A DNA stretch of 64,000 bases from Limonium bicolor. Its lineage: Eukaryota > Streptophyta > Magnoliopsida > Caryophyllales > Plumbaginaceae. This document shows positions 34,494 through 48,300 of the stretch, one piece after another. Numbering within the stretch: position 1 is the first letter of the stretch; every line of letters starts with the position of its first letter. A program made the position numbers and the translations under genes. The DNA is taken from the NCBI GenBank assembly GCA_023374045.1, contig CM041776.1:40678171-40742170 (forward strand). The letters are read 5' to 3'. A model generated the notes under the pieces. It saw only the letters and a list, made by a program, of their open reading frames with translations. It was not told where the DNA came from and ran no database searches.

Positions 34494-35791
34494 CTGCTAC
34501 AGATTTTGCAGAATTGACATTTTCTAACTCTGTTACAGGTTATCTCTTAGCCCATTGATTAACCTATCTTCACCAACTAAAATCCACATGTTTTAGCATC
34601 TAATTACCCACCTAAACCACCTTAAACCAAGCACCAAGTACACCCACCAATCTAGTTAATTTTACTTAGATCCTTACACACTTACAAGGCTAGTTATTCT
34701 CTGTTATGTTACAAGACTTGTAACAGATTTGGTTTCTTCTTCAAACCATTCAAACCTCACTTACTGATGCCATTCCAAGCACTCACATGGCATTATTTTT
34801 ACTCCTAACACACTCTCCTTCAAAGTTTGGTTTTCCAACCATTAACCACTCATTTAAACCTCTTAAACACACCTAGTTTCTTCCTTTGAATAGGACACTC
34901 AAGTCCATACATCCCTAGGAAATTTTGACAGCACTTGCCTACTTCTTAAGCATATTCACCACACTTAAATCAGCTCATAAACACTTCTTCATTCCTGTTT
35001 AATGAAACACAACAACTACAATACACCAAATTTCCCTCTTGTTTACACATATACACTAACTTGGCTTCTAGGTTTATTTTCTCACACTCAAGCACATTAA
35101 TACATTCCCTTTAAACTATCAATATTGTAGTACCAAGACTACACAAGCTCAAAGTTATTTATTCAACACCCACATCAATTTCACAAGGAAATAAAACCAA
35201 TACAAGGTAAGCTCTTTACCTTGTTTCACTTTCAGTTTTCACTCCTCTTCTTCCTCTTTCTCTTGTTCCCTCTTCTCCTCTTGTTTTCCACACCACACAA
35301 GGGCTTTGGGTTGCCAACTACAACCACCGCCCATCACACACATACAAAAATCAATTCACTTTTCCTCCACAAAACCTAATATATATTTTAAGAGCTAGTT
35401 TCCAAAGTTTAGTCTAGATTTTACCTTAGAGAACCCAAATGGATGGCTAGGCAATCAATTGGAGAAGTTTCCCAACACCCACAAAAACACACGGTCTCGA
35501 CTGAAATGAGGGGAATTTCCAACGTGAGGGAAAAAGTCTCACAATGGTAGAATAAGCTTGAAATGGTGTAAATACTTACTTATTTATACCGTAAGGCACT
35601 AAGGAAGGAGAAGAAGGGTTGGAATCACTCTTCAATCTTCAAAAGCTCCAACGTCAATGGAAATGGAAATGGAGGAATCGAAACTTTGTTGGGTGGAGAT
35701 CGAAGCTCTCACCGAGAGGAGTCCAACGGTACAAATCTCGTGTGATTTGGTTGAGAAATGAGCAAGAAGGAGGTTGGACAAGGTGAGGGTT

Positions 35792-38700
35792 TGTAACACC
35801 CCAACCACCACCGTACACTTAACAACACATTGCAGCGGAAACTCAAATCATCACATTACTTATCTCAATGGTGTTACACGCCGTTAACCACCCACGTGGC
35901 TAACAAGGCTAATACATGTACTTGTATCGGTCTGAGGACTAGACTCCCGAGCAACTACACGTTACATTTGTTCCCTTAACAACAACCAATATACTTATTA
36001 CATTCCAACCGTACGAGTATTTACAAACTAATGCCGATAACAATTTCGGTTACTACGCCTACAATGCTTACGCCATTTAAATGGCTACTCATGTATAACA
36101 TCTACCCGTCCTACTCTCGAACGGCTTCCAGCTCCTTGTACCTGAAATAGAAAAGGAGAGAAAGGGTGGCCCCCAAGGGGCTCAGCACCTTTGCTGGTAT
36201 GTAATCCCGCAGCCACATGCTACCGGGCCAGCACAACTAATTGTGTCTTAGCATGCAGTTGATTATATTCAAATCATGCATACAAGCCATAAACATACAA
36301 ACACATAATATTCGCCTCAATGGGCTCAACCAATAACCAACACATCCACACTTAACCAACATCCAATGATTCCTTAAACCTAGAGGGCTCTCCTCTAAAA
36401 CGGAGCTACCTCCTTAACGAACGACATGTACCCATTAATCGGGTTATCCTTAAACGCCTCTTGTCAAACTGGGATTCATTTCCATGATCCACACACTCCA
36501 TATCCTACAACATATCTCATTCCTCATATAACAAAACATAACAAACCTTTCTTGTTTCGACGTACACATGATAATGTCACCATCATTTTAAACATCCAAT
36601 ATGTATATATATATACTATAGCATAGCAAGGGAATTTGCATAGCATCGTAACATTACATAACACCATAAAAATCGGTTAGCACAAGGAACCTTCCACCAT
36701 AGTTAGTTATCCATGTGAGCCTAGGGATTTTGCCAATCCCATGTTAAGCTCGTTACCATCCTCGTTACCGCCGGTTATATAAAACGGTAACTTATACCCA
36801 AGGTGTGCGGATATAGTAATCCCAAGCACACCGAATAACATACGCATGCCCCTGTGGCCCGACGTGAGTCAGTAACTAGCTTTGGATAAGCTAAGGGAAG
36901 GTAGAAACCAAATTGGAATACCACCTATACATACACCAAGAGAGCCGAACCGGATATGATACGACTCCCGTCCATCACACGCGTGGCCGGAACAATCGGG
37001 ACTCCTCACCCCCCATTAGTACATATACACTTATAAATAAGTAGTTAGAGATCCATTATGGAGCCCTACCACATCCACACACCATACGGTATCATAAACC
37101 GAGGTTAAGCACACAAGGGAGGTTCACACACTTGCTTACAACAACAATATCCAACTAACTCACACATAGCCGTGGTTAGCACGTTCCCAAGGTTTGGGCC
37201 ATCAACTCCTAATACCGATCACTCATGTGTCCTAGTTTTGGTTAGTTAAGGTTAACACATATTGAGGTTAAATGGTATCGGAGGCCAAATTCGCCACATA
37301 AATGAATTACTATAAACTATTACATGTTTTAATCTTACAAGGTGGCAAACACTCAAGAAAACATATATGCATACAAGACGGTGTAATCCGGTAGGACACA
37401 GGTTGAAGAAAACCATACCTGTCACCGGAGTCCACTTTACCACGTCCACTTATGTTCCTCGAGCAATTCTCGAACAACTGATAAACATTGCATGTACTTT
37501 TATTAACATCGGGGGTAACATGGTGTTTAAAGTCTAATGCTTATAACCTTTCCCGTTAACTTAGTGACAATAACTCCGCATTTTAACTTATTTATTTTTA
37601 CACTTGTTATACCTTCCATCCTTTAATTGCCATTAAAAACACCTAACTTGCCTGATCAACCTCATTCCATCTTTACTAGGTAATTACCATTTTTAGGCAT
37701 CATTTCCCAATTTAAAACATCATTTTTGGTCCATATAGTGGCCTGTCGAACTTGTGTCCGAACCAAGTTCGGACGCAAGCCGTGGCCTTAGACTGAAAAC
37801 CATACACACGTCCGAATTGTGTCCGGACTTACCAAGTCGGACACAGTTCGAGAGAAATTCCTAGATTGAAATAGTGACGTCCGAACTTGTGTCCGGACTT
37901 ACCAGTTCGGACACAGTTCGAGAGTGGAATTTTCATTGCCCAACAGAGCTGTCCGAACTTCCATGTCGGACGGAAGTTCGGACAAGGCATAATTCTCAGT
38001 TCTCAAGCCTTTAAACACTTAGATAGCTTTCTCCAAAGCCTCTAAAATTATAGTTTATACCTTAAGTCCCTTAGTGATGATTCATGCAATCTAACCATTA
38101 TACCAAGACATTCTTCCAAAAAACATCATTCAAACATCCTTTCTTACATATCAAAACTCCTTGTCATTCTTACAATTCCTTCCCAAGCTTACACTTCCTC
38201 CTTAATTTTTCCAAAGTGGTATTTCACCAATATTGACCACTATACCAAGGTGTTTCCCTAACCTTAACATCATCTTTCAAACTTCTTTTCTTACTAACTA
38301 AACCTCCTTTTTCACATCCCACCTAAACATCACTTATTCCTTGAATATCAACATTACCTAAACCTTAAGCAAACTTCTCCAAGACTCAAATACATCCTAA
38401 TAACACTCATTGGTTTCTAGAACTTCCAAGACAATGCCTAAATCCTTATAGCACTTAGAACACCTTAATGCACATTTCTTCCTTAGTGAGACATTTACTC
38501 ATTCCTACCAATTAATTCACCCAAGTTCATTCAAGCACTTAAATTCCTTATACATTTTACAAATTTTGCCATGGGTTCTCTTAGACACATCTCATTCCAA
38601 AACTCATAGTTGTACCATAATCACTCAAGAACACTAACATCCATCAGAAATTTTACACACAAACTTCACATATAAGCACTGCATCACAATATAGTGCATA

Positions 38701-40399
38701 ACTTAATTGCTTGGCACTTAGGCCCTTAAATAACATGGCTCTTAGGCTCTTAAATTGCATAAACCTTAAACAGAATTTCCAACATAAGTAATGCTTGACT
38801 GCGAATACACCCAACAATACATATGCCCTTAATAAACTCCTTGAGAGCATTTTACTAGCTCATTTGCCATGGCTCCTTAGGTATTTATTAAGCAAATCAA
38901 GCTCATTTTCCTAAGGCATAAACTACATTGAGATAGTTGTTTACCTCTTTTTCCTCCAAAACTCTTTCTTGTTTCCTGTAAAACCAGGTGGGGTGTTAGT
39001 GTTTGCCAACTTTATAGACAATGTACAAATAATAGAATGAGTATTCAAGCATTATGCTTATCTCATTATAAACCCTAGTTACATATATTATCTTAAGGTA
39101 TTAAAATGATGTTTACCTTGGAATGGAAAGAGTGTTGATAGATATCAAGAGAGGACTCCAAGACCCTTGGAAGATTCAAATGAAGCTAAAACAAGCAAGG
39201 TAAGACACCATGGTGAGGTTAATTTTCGGCCAGGTACTAAAAGGGAGGGGAACTTGATTTTTCTTGAGATTCCTTACCTAGAAGCAAAGGAGAACAATAA
39301 TATGTGAAAAGGTGAGCTCAAGCTCCATCAATGGTGAATCTCTTGGCATCAGAACTGAGTTCTTGAGGATTGAAAAGGTAGAATGGAAAGTGTAGGAGCT
39401 GACCAACTAGAAGAATGGGTGGTCTTGGAATGAATTGGACCATGGAGCTAGGAGTTACAAGCATTCAAAGATGGAAAACAATGGTGGTGTTGGTGTTGCT
39501 GTATCAGCTCGTAAAAGAGAGCAAGAAGGGAGGCTGGGGTCGTGTGAAATGAAGGAGGAAAGGAGAAATGAAGATAGAACTTGCTTTAACAAGATATTTG
39601 TATTAAAAGGTAACTTTCTCCTTTTTACCTTCCTACCCTTCCTTTCCTTAATTGCTTTTTACATGGTGGTGACTCACCTTCATAAAAACCGGCCACCATT
39701 TAGTTAGAAGGGTGTTTTGGTCTTTGTTGACCAACTTAATCACTTATAACATTATATGTTACAAACTAGCTTATAAAAATCACTATTCACCAAAAACAAG
39801 GCACATAGAAGTGAAATTTTTGATTTCCCATTGATATAGCCACCCAAATGTGATACTATATAGTACACATGTTAATTAAAGAGTAATGATGGACATTTAG
39901 CCATTCAAAACTCATTTACAAGACAATTTTTCAAAAACGTGCTTTAAGACTTCTTAAAGCACGTTTTGTGTTTTAACTTGTTTCCAAGCTTGGTTTTCTT
40001 TGGTAATCGATCTAATATGTTCATTAACATATAAATGAGGCATAGGTATGACCATTAGGCCTTATACACATTTATCCCAAGCTTAGCGCACATTTTAGCT
40101 CATATTAACCTTAAGGTATTTATTTGTGTTTTGTTTGGTTTCATTGTCTACCAAAGTTTCCTAAGGACTTAATTAGCCTTATAAAGTCATAATTAAACAT
40201 TATCAGGTCTTGGTAGGCTCTTTGGGTCCTAGCCAAGTTCACTCCAAGCTTAGAGCATGTTTTTGCTCAAACCGTGTCTTAGTGTTTTATTGTGTTTTAC
40301 CATGGTTTAAATGGTTCATTTATGTTTCTAAGGCACTTTTTAGCCTTTAAATTCCACGGTTTAACATTTACACAACATACCAAGGTTTGGGGTATTTCA
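35792..40399 (-). repeat. 3' LTR of the LARD-like element
   Basis: TGTAACACCCCAACC...GGGGTATTTCA on the plus strand, collinear with 45381-50058 end to end. Compared with the other copy it lacks about 70 bases, mostly as isolated single-base losses (for example ctgaggactag for ctgatggactag, gtcgaac for gtccgaac). Contains a diverged hairpin array at 37745-37983 and a sense leader with a GGTAAGGAATCTC splice-donor-like site near 39285-39300. Confidence 0.92.
37745..37983 (+). repeat. Hairpin array E (3' LTR copy), decayed
   Basis: Four units corresponding to 47356-47603 but with single-base losses in the arms (for example GTCGAACTTG and AAGTCGGAC), which break several pairs. Period about 70 bp. 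Confidence 0.8.
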
Positions 40400-40401
40400 A
40401 T

Positions 40402-40436
40402 CTACCCCCCTTAAAAGAACTTCGTCCTCGAAGTTC
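40402..40436 (-). other. Polypurine tract plus tetraloop hairpin (3' LTR boundary)
   Basis: The plus strand reads ctaccccccttaaaag (40402-40417); in sense CTTTTAAGGGGGGTAG directly upstream of the LTR start TGAAATACCCC. Overlapping it, 40417-40436 is a perfect inverted repeat GAACTTCG-TCCT-CGAAGTTC with the same AGGA sense loop as in the Athila element. A similar TTCGAGGACGAA string precedes the PPT in many plant chromoviruses. Confidence 0.88.
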
Positions 40437-41495
40437 ACATTTCCTCGCATCATTGGATTAGAATACGGGAATTACTTATAGCCATAAAACTTCCATTACC
40501 AACCACCCTTTACATCCAACCTCGGACTTAATGGTCCGGGCAACATATCCACCTTATACATGAAATATCATACTCACATGGTAACCTCGGACTTAATGGT
40601 CCGGGTACCTTCACCACACTTGCACTTACATAATATCCCTCAGACTCTTAGGTCTGGGTGACATAACCACATTTGGACTCGTAGGCCCGGGTAACACAAC
40701 ACATTTAGACTCATAGGTCTTGACCATACACTTTAGGAGATCAAAGTCAAAATAACCTTTATCACACATACCAAACAACATGTCATAGCATGTATATCAA
40801 ACAGAAATACCTTTTCCATCTCTCCATGGGCTCGAGTCCCATGTTGAGTACATATACACTGTGATCCCGCAGAACCCGGTCGCGATGGACACCTTCTGGT
40901 CCCCGTTCTTCTGGGAGATCAAAACATTCACTTAATTTTTTAACATATGTACTTCTCATGTCACCGGTCCGAAGACAAAGGCTCATACGTCCTCGGCTCG
41001 TGAGCAAGTACTACAAAAATATTCTTTACTACGTTAAGTATAAGAAGATCTTTTATTCAAAATATTAATCGATTGTTTGAAAACACCAATTGAAAATCCT
41101 TTTGAAAACACCACACAACTCCAAGTCCGATCTATGCTCTTTGTATCTTTCTAAACATAGTTATTTATGACCACTTACAGGGAGCTTCAAGAGTCATCCA
41201 ACCCTGATGTGATCAGCATCAGTGTTGAACTATCCTTCCACCCCAATTTGTGTTCGGCTTCCCTTGATCTCATGATAATCAAGTTTCACCTCCCACTTCA
41301 TTTTCAACCAACAACTAGTTCAACATGCCCCATTTTCTATCTTTAATCCTTCTAGTCATAATCATTACATCTCCAAGGGATAGAACTCCGTCTATCAATC
41401 ATCACCCAAATCCAACTTAATTCAAGTTACCTAGGGAATTTAATTCTCACTAGGTTCTATGTCGGTCTCATAATCCTTCATAAATCACAACATTG

Positions 41496-41518
41496 TATAT
41501 ATATATATATATATATAT
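41496..41518. repeat. (TA)n microsatellite
   Basis: About eleven TA dinucleotides without interruption. Confidence 0.9.
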
Positions 41519-41813
41519 TTAATATTTTATCGAAATACAATACATGGTTTACATTTATGCACCATCGGGGTTTTAGTTCCCCAGGAGTTTCTTTACTCCC
41601 TTCCACTTGTACTCTCACACACCACCGTTAACAAAGTACACACTTCCCACAATGGTATTCGCATCTTCTGTGCGCAATTACCACAATTTAACCACAAATA
41701 AATGCGTATGTTTATATAACACACGCGCCAATCATAATAACAAATCATTTTGTGCTATGCACAACTCAGTTCACGTACACTTGTACGGTAAAACATACTA
41801 AGTGGTTTGCGCT

Positions 41814-41848
41814 CTACCCCCCTTAAAAGGGATTACGCCCACGTAATC
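41814..41848 (-). other. Second PPT-like tract plus hairpin inside the LARD-like element
   Basis: The same 16-nt string as the boundary PPT (ctaccccccttaaaag, 41814-41829) followed by an inverted repeat GATTACG-CCCA-CGTAATC at 41831-41848. It lies about 1.4 kb inside the boundary PPT. Either a central PPT or the scar of an older LTR boundary; both are inference. Confidence 0.75.
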
Positions 41849-44565
41849 AATCACTGAGCATTAGCTTAAAATGTTCTGCCGTCGTGAAGTGTTTTAACTT
41901 CCACGCGGTCTATTACACAATGGATTCTGATTAGAGGATCTTAACCATATTGGCGGTTTAGTCCCTAAACCAAGAATTCGTATTGGAGTTGTAACTCATA
42001 ACCGGTTTCGGTCCTGGCCTGTGAGGCTTTTAGGCATTGATAACTAGCCATCCATTCATATTCACAATGTATAGTCGGCCTTTGATGCATGGGCTCACTG
42101 GCCTCTCCTGCGCCATTCTGATAATTATAGGGCTAGTTTGCCCCATTCGTTACTGTTACTGTATTGTACATCTCCAATGTATTACCCTTATCTTGGGAAG
42201 GATGGTTTCTCAACCGACGCATGGTATCTCTTACCCTGAGCGAATTCGGTGAGTTTCAAAACTTTCCATCCACCTCTCCAATAGCTTACAGCGTAAACTA
42301 CTATGTAATTCACAATGATTGACTTACTTCTACCGACTTACTGTCGGTTGAGATTGAGCTACTACCTAATGTGTAGTGCTCTCTCAGTTATTTCCCACAC
42401 CTGGGGTATATCTCATACCGACCTTTGATATTTAGTGTTACTGTAGTTATTTACTGTTAATCATGTCTCCACCTTTGGTTTTGTACAAGTATTCTTTCAT
42501 TCCTGCGGCCTTGCATTACCTATGCATCGGCCATTATAACATTATTCCTCCATAATTACCATGCTTCTGATTCCTAGCTATCCCACTCGATCATTACTGT
42601 GCAAGAGCAATACCAAAACACTCAGTCATACAGAGTGCAGAGGCGTAAACCCTTGACAGCAACTCTCTCATGCGATTGCGATAGGAATTTTCACTGAAAT
42701 CCTTATCATCTAACACTTGCCACCGGCTTACTGCTCGGCTCGTTTGCTATCACTTACTATTGTACCTCCACTGGGGTTAACTCATAACTCTGCTCACTCC
42801 CCATTTTATCATATAACAATACTCACTCAACGGTCGCTTATTGCGCACCGTATCCTTACTCATTATACAACATCAACTTATACTGCATCCGCTATTATAT
42901 TAGCTTCTGCTATCACGCTGGGTTTATCTGGCCACTTATTTGGCTGATTTTTGAATATACTACTATTTTTCCCTTGAGCGTTGTTCGCTACACATTTAGC
43001 TTCACACAGCTATGGTGATTGCTATCAACTTATCACACTTCCTGTCTACACAACTGGTACAAACATTTCCTTTCGTATTATTCTTATTCAAATCATCCTG
43101 GGGTAGTAACAACGTGGTCCATCCTCCACACATTTCTTGAACTTGATTCACATAACTACCGCTCCTGCGGTCTCACAATATCGAGAGGTATCCCCACTCT
43201 TAGTGCAGTGGTTCGCTTACCACTCTATTCACTTATACCACATAAACTTCTACCATCAATCGAATTTATATAACATATCTTGTTTATGGCTTATAAGCCT
43301 TATTTGCCTTGAGCTGGGCTCATTGTAGGCTGTCCACACACATGTACTTCTCTGTACAATATTATATGTTTAGAGGTTGTAGCGGGCTCCATGACAAGGT
43401 CGTTGCATTCCGTTTCCTTTCATGGGATGTCCCTTAGGATTGCTAGTCCGTCTCCTGACAACTTATGTCTAAACTGGGTGCTAATTCCAACCCTTGTGTT
43501 TCAATTATATTGCTTCATCCAACAATGTTTAATCCAAATACCCCTCAAGGATTGTTCCTGAGTGTTATTAGAATATGCCATTACATCTGGCTTGCACTCA
43601 TGGGTACATTCCGCTAGCCACGCCTTTTGCGTTCTTCACTGGTTATTATTTCTTCTGTAAAGATCAACATTTCCAGATAGTGTAGGTACTGATTCTGGGA
43701 GTTTCATCCCTTTCATTGCACATTAATGTGTCCACATTAGGCATCCGCCTTTCCCTACTTTCCAGCTATCATGTTTATCCCTGAGGATCCTTAAGACATA
43801 TGCTATGTCTCTACTTAACAGTTTGTGCACTTCGCACTTCCTAACTCTTAAACATTCCCTTGAAAGGAATTCACTAACCGTAGTATAATCTCGTTAACTT
43901 AGCTGAGTTCCTTAACTTCAACCATTCCTTGTAATTTCTAGCTCTCGTTTGATTTATACTGCTGACCGTAGACGGAGTCGACTACTTCCCGTGTTTCGGA
44001 CTCTACTCGTATACTATATGGGGTATCATACTGATACATTACTACTTACCCAACTAACCTATAAGTAGGTCTGTCAGGCCCACATGCTCCTATCGGAGTG
44101 CGGTCGTCCCACAACACAGTTGGTACACTTGTAGTGTCCGTCACACGCCTAGGTGAAGTATTCTGTTGTCAACTCCCTTATATTGTCCCGTGGCAATATT
44201 CATTCCTTGCTTCCCGAACTTAATCGAGGGAAATTTTATCCATTGTTGTATCCTTGTCAATTGCCCCTGGTTTCACTGGTTTGGTTTAAAAGAAGGTCGG
44301 AAAGAAGTGTTGGTTTGAAAGAAAATCTGGTTTTGAAAGAAAGGGTTTGAATAAATTTAGGTTTGAAAGAAAAAAAAAACTTCCATGGTTTCACAACATC
44401 TTCTTACCTTAGCCAAGTCTAGCTTCTTGCTGACTGGTGTACTTCCAATTACAGAGGTTAGGCTAACAGGCCCTTCCACTGTTATGATGATCACATTTAA
44501 CCTTATGGTACTTTACCAAGTACTTTGTAGTGGTTATGAATTTCCCGAACAGCCCTGTTATAGCA

Positions 44566-44585
44566 GCACTTGCTATGGCAAGTGC
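44566..44585 (-). other. Conserved 20-bp inverted repeat in the internal region
   Basis: GCACTTGC-TATG-GCAAGTGC, an 8-bp perfect stem, followed by GCCATGCT. Related inverted repeats occur at the similar place in two other internal regions (27802-27823 and 63104-63123). Confidence 0.75.
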
Positions 44586-45347
44586 GCCATGCTAACTGGC
44601 TATCGGTTTGACACATACCGATTGTGGTATTGTTTTGACCCATATTGTCATCAGTCGCCTTATTGGCCCTCACTGATCTTACTGCCTTGATAAATACTCC
44701 TCTAGGTAACTTCTCACTGTTTTCACATGATAATCAGTAACTAGGGTGTTTCCCATTCTGGGAGACCCCTTTTTCCATAGTATTGTATTCACTTTGTAGC
44801 CCGTTCCACGTATTTGGGCACTACCTTGTAGTTTCCCTTGTCGGTTGGTATACCGTTGGTGTATTATTTATCAACTGTGGTCCCGTAGACACTCGTCTCG
44901 GGTTTTATTAATCCATTTCTTGCCTGTTGCACAGTTGGTGCATTGCAAGTTGGTTATTCTCGACTGCTTAGCATGTCGACCCAGGTTGCCGGAAATTCTA
45001 TTCTTCTACAAGATTCTTCATTTTCGCTATTAAATGCGGTTAACATTGTCAGATGGAGACCGTCTCCTGGGATTCCCAGTTTTCGGGATCTACCGTATGA
45101 CAGGTTCTCCGTACCCTTAAAGGTACTTACTAACAGGATCGGGTATTCCCGAGTAAGAGAGGACTTTCATCTCTCTGGCGTTGTTTCCCAAGTCATATAA
45201 CAGGGATTGTGGAGGGGGGAAGGATATTGTAGGTTTCCAGTATTCACTGGTAGTTCCTTACTAGCGTATCTCTCACGCTATCACTCAACCCTTAACCCAA
45301 AGTACTTAAATCTTAACTCGGTACTTCCTAAGCTCGGTAATTCAGCC

Positions 45348-45375
45348 ATCAGAGCGATACTTCGCTCTGATACCA
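45348..45375 (-). other. tRNA-iMet primer binding site within a perfect inverted repeat
   Basis: PBS complement gctctgatacca at 45364-45375, 5 nt from the LTR edge. Arms ATCAGAGCGA (45348-45357) and TCGCTCTGAT (45362-45371) pair perfectly around a 4-nt loop, so in element RNA most of the PBS can pair with an adjacent copy of the tRNA 3' sequence. Confidence 0.92.
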
Positions 45376-45380
45376 CTTTT

Positions 45381-48300
45381 TGTAACACCCCATCCAATAC
45401 AACAAACATAACAACCATCTGCAGCGGAAACTCAACTCATCACATTACTTATTTCAATGGTGTTACACGCCGTTAACCACCCACGTGGCTAACAAGGCTA
45501 ATACATGTACTTTGTATCGGTCTGATGGACTAGACTCCCGAGCAACTACACGTAATATTATTCCCTTAACAACAACCCATATACTTATTACATTCCAACC
45601 GTACCGAGTATTTACAAACTCATGCCGATAACAATTTCGGTCTTACTACGCCTACAATGCTTACGCCATTTAAATGGCTACCCTTGTATAAACATCTACC
45701 CCGTCCTACTCTCGAACGGCTTCCAGCTCCTTGTACCTGAAATAGAAAAGGAGAGAAAGGGTGGCCCCCAAGGGGCTCAGCACCTTTGCTGGTATGGTAA
45801 TCCCGCAGCCCACATGCTACCGGGCCACGCACAACTAATTGTCGTCTTAGCATGCAGTTGATTATATTTAAATCATGCATACAAGCCATAACATACAACA
45901 CATAACATTTCGCCTCAATGGGCTCAACCTATGACCAAAACATCCACACCTAACCAACCATCCAATGATTCCTTAAACCCTAGAGTGGCTCTCCTCTAAA
46001 ACGGAGCTACTTCCCTAACGAACGACATGTACCCATTAATCGGGTTATCCTTAAATGCCCCTTGTCGCAAACTGGGATTCATTTCCATGATCCACACACT
46101 CCATATCATACAACATATCTCATTTCTCACATAATAAAACATAACAACACCTTTCTTGTTTCAACGTACATATAATGACATCGCATTCATTTAAAACATC
46201 CAATATATATATATACCATAGCATAGCAAGGGAATTTGCATAGCACCATAACATTACATAACACCATAAAATCGGTTCTCACAAGGAACCTTCCACCATA
46301 GTTAGTATACCATGTGAGCCTAGGGATTTTTGCCAATCCCATGTTAAGCTCGTTACCAACCTCGTTACCGTCCGGTTATATAGAACGGTTAACTTATACC
46401 CAAGGTGTGTCGGATATAGTGATCCCAAGCACACCGAAATAACATACGTATGCCCCTGTGGCCCGACGTGAGTCAGTAACTAGCTTTGGATAAGCTAAGG
46501 GAAGGTAGAAACCAAATTGGAATACCACCTATACATACACCAAGAGAGCCGAACCGGATATGATATCGACTCCCGTCCATCACACGCGTGGCCGGAACAA
46601 CCGGACTCCTCACCCCCCATTAGTACATATACACTTAATAATAAGTAGTTAGAGATCCATTATGGAGCCCTACCACATCCACACACCATACGGTATCACA
46701 ACCGAGTTAAGCACACAAGGGAGGTTCACACACTTGCATACAACAACAATATCCAACTAACTCACACATAGCCGTGGTTAGCACGTTCCCAAGGTTTGGG
46801 CCGTCAACTCCATATACCGATCACTCATGTGTTCCTAGTTTTGGTTAGCTAAGGTTTAACACATACTTGAGGTTAAATGGTATCGGAGGCCAAATTCACC
46901 ATATAAATGAATTACTATAAACTCATTACATGTTTTAATCTTACAAGGTGGCAAACACTCAAGAAAACATATTGGCATACAAGCCGGTGTAATCCGGTAG
47001 GACACAGGTTGCAAGAAAACCATACCTGTCACCGGAGTCCACTTTACCACGTCCACTTATGTTCCTCGAGCAATTCTCGAACAACTGATAACATTGCATG
47101 TACTTTTATTAACATCGGGGTAACATGGTCGTTTAAAGTCTAATGCTTATAACCTTTCCCCGTTAACTTAGTGACATAACTCCGCATTTTAACTTATTTT
47201 ATTTTTACACTTGTTATTACCTTCCATCCTTTTAATTGCCATTAAAACACACCTAACTTGCCTTAATCAACCTCATTCCATCTTTACTAGGTAATTACCA
47301 TTTTTAGGCATCATTTCCCAATTTAAAACATCATTTTTGGTCCATATAGTGGCCTGTCCGAACTTGTGTCCGAACCTCCAAGTTCGGACGCAAGCCGTGG
47401 CCTTAGACTGCAACCCATACACACGTCCGAACTTGTGTCCGGACTTACCAAGTTCGGACACAGTTCGAGAGAAATTCCTAGATTGAAATAGTGACGTCCG
47501 AACTTGTGTCCGGACTTACCAAGTTCGGACACAGTTCGAGAGTGGAATTTTCCTTGCCCAACAGAGCCTGTCCGAACTTCCATGTCCGGACGGAAGTTCG
47601 GACAAGGCATAATTCTCAGTTCTCAAGCCTTTAAACACTTAGATAGCTTTCTCCAAAGCCTCCAAAACTTATAGTTTATACTCCTTAAGTCCCTTAGTGA
47701 TGATTCATGCCAATTCTAACCATTATACCAAGACATTTCTTCCACACAACATCATCATTCAAACATCCTTTCTTACATATCAAAACTCCTTATGTCATTC
47801 TTACAATTCCTTTCCCAAGCTTACACTTCCTCCTTAATTTTTCCAAGTGGTATTTCACCAATATTGACCACTATACCAAGGTGTTTCCCCTACACCTTAA
47901 CATCATCTTTCAAACTTCTTTTCTTACTAACTAAACCTCCTTTTTCACATCCCACCTAAACATCACTTATTCCTTGAATATCAACATTACCTAAACCTTA
48001 AGCAAACTTCTCCAAGACTCAAATACATCCTAATAACACTCATTGGGTTTCTAGAACTTCCAAGACAATGCCTAAATCCTTATAGCACCTTAGAACACCT
48101 TAATGCACATTTTCTTCCTTAGTGAGACATTTACTCATTCCTACCAATTCCTAATTCACCCAAGTTCATTCAAGCACTTAAAACTCCTTATACATTTTAC
48201 AAATTTTGCCATGGGTTCTCTTAGCACATCATCATTCCAAAACTCATAGTTGTCACCATTAAGCACTCAAGAACACCTAAAATCCATCAAGAACATTTTT

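Larger units (their letters stand above)
32144..35791 (-). repeat. Truncated LTR, chromovirus-like, homologous to 57722-62158
   Basis: Starts TGTAACACCCCAACTGC. Landmarks in reverse order match the plus-strand LTR at 57722-62158: the mini-hairpin tandem repeat, the TCTAGACTAATATACATGAT passage, CCTTTCACCGGGGTTTTTAC (33850), GCACGACTCTCTGATAATGTT (33902) and the GGTCCGGGACTT array. It stops at 35791, where the LTR of the next element begins, and lacks its sense 5' end. Confidence 0.8.
40437..45347 (-). other. Non-coding internal region of the LARD-like element
   Basis: About 4.9 kb with only short, unconserved frames. Near the 3' end (40500-40720) is a degenerate repeat of CCTCGGACTTAATGGTCCGGGYA units, about 80 bp apart, whose GGACTTAATGGTCC core is itself palindromic. 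A second PPT-hairpin module is at 41814-41848, a (TA)n tract at 41496-41518, and a conserved inverted repeat at 44566-44585. The PBS-proximal 1 kb is shared with 27063-28997 and 62191-64000. Confidence 0.75.

Noticed and set aside
39435..39707. 90-codon plus-strand frame, repeated as 49080-49373
   Set aside because: It lies antisense to the LTR leader in both LTR copies of one element; conservation is explained by LTR identity and no domain is visible.
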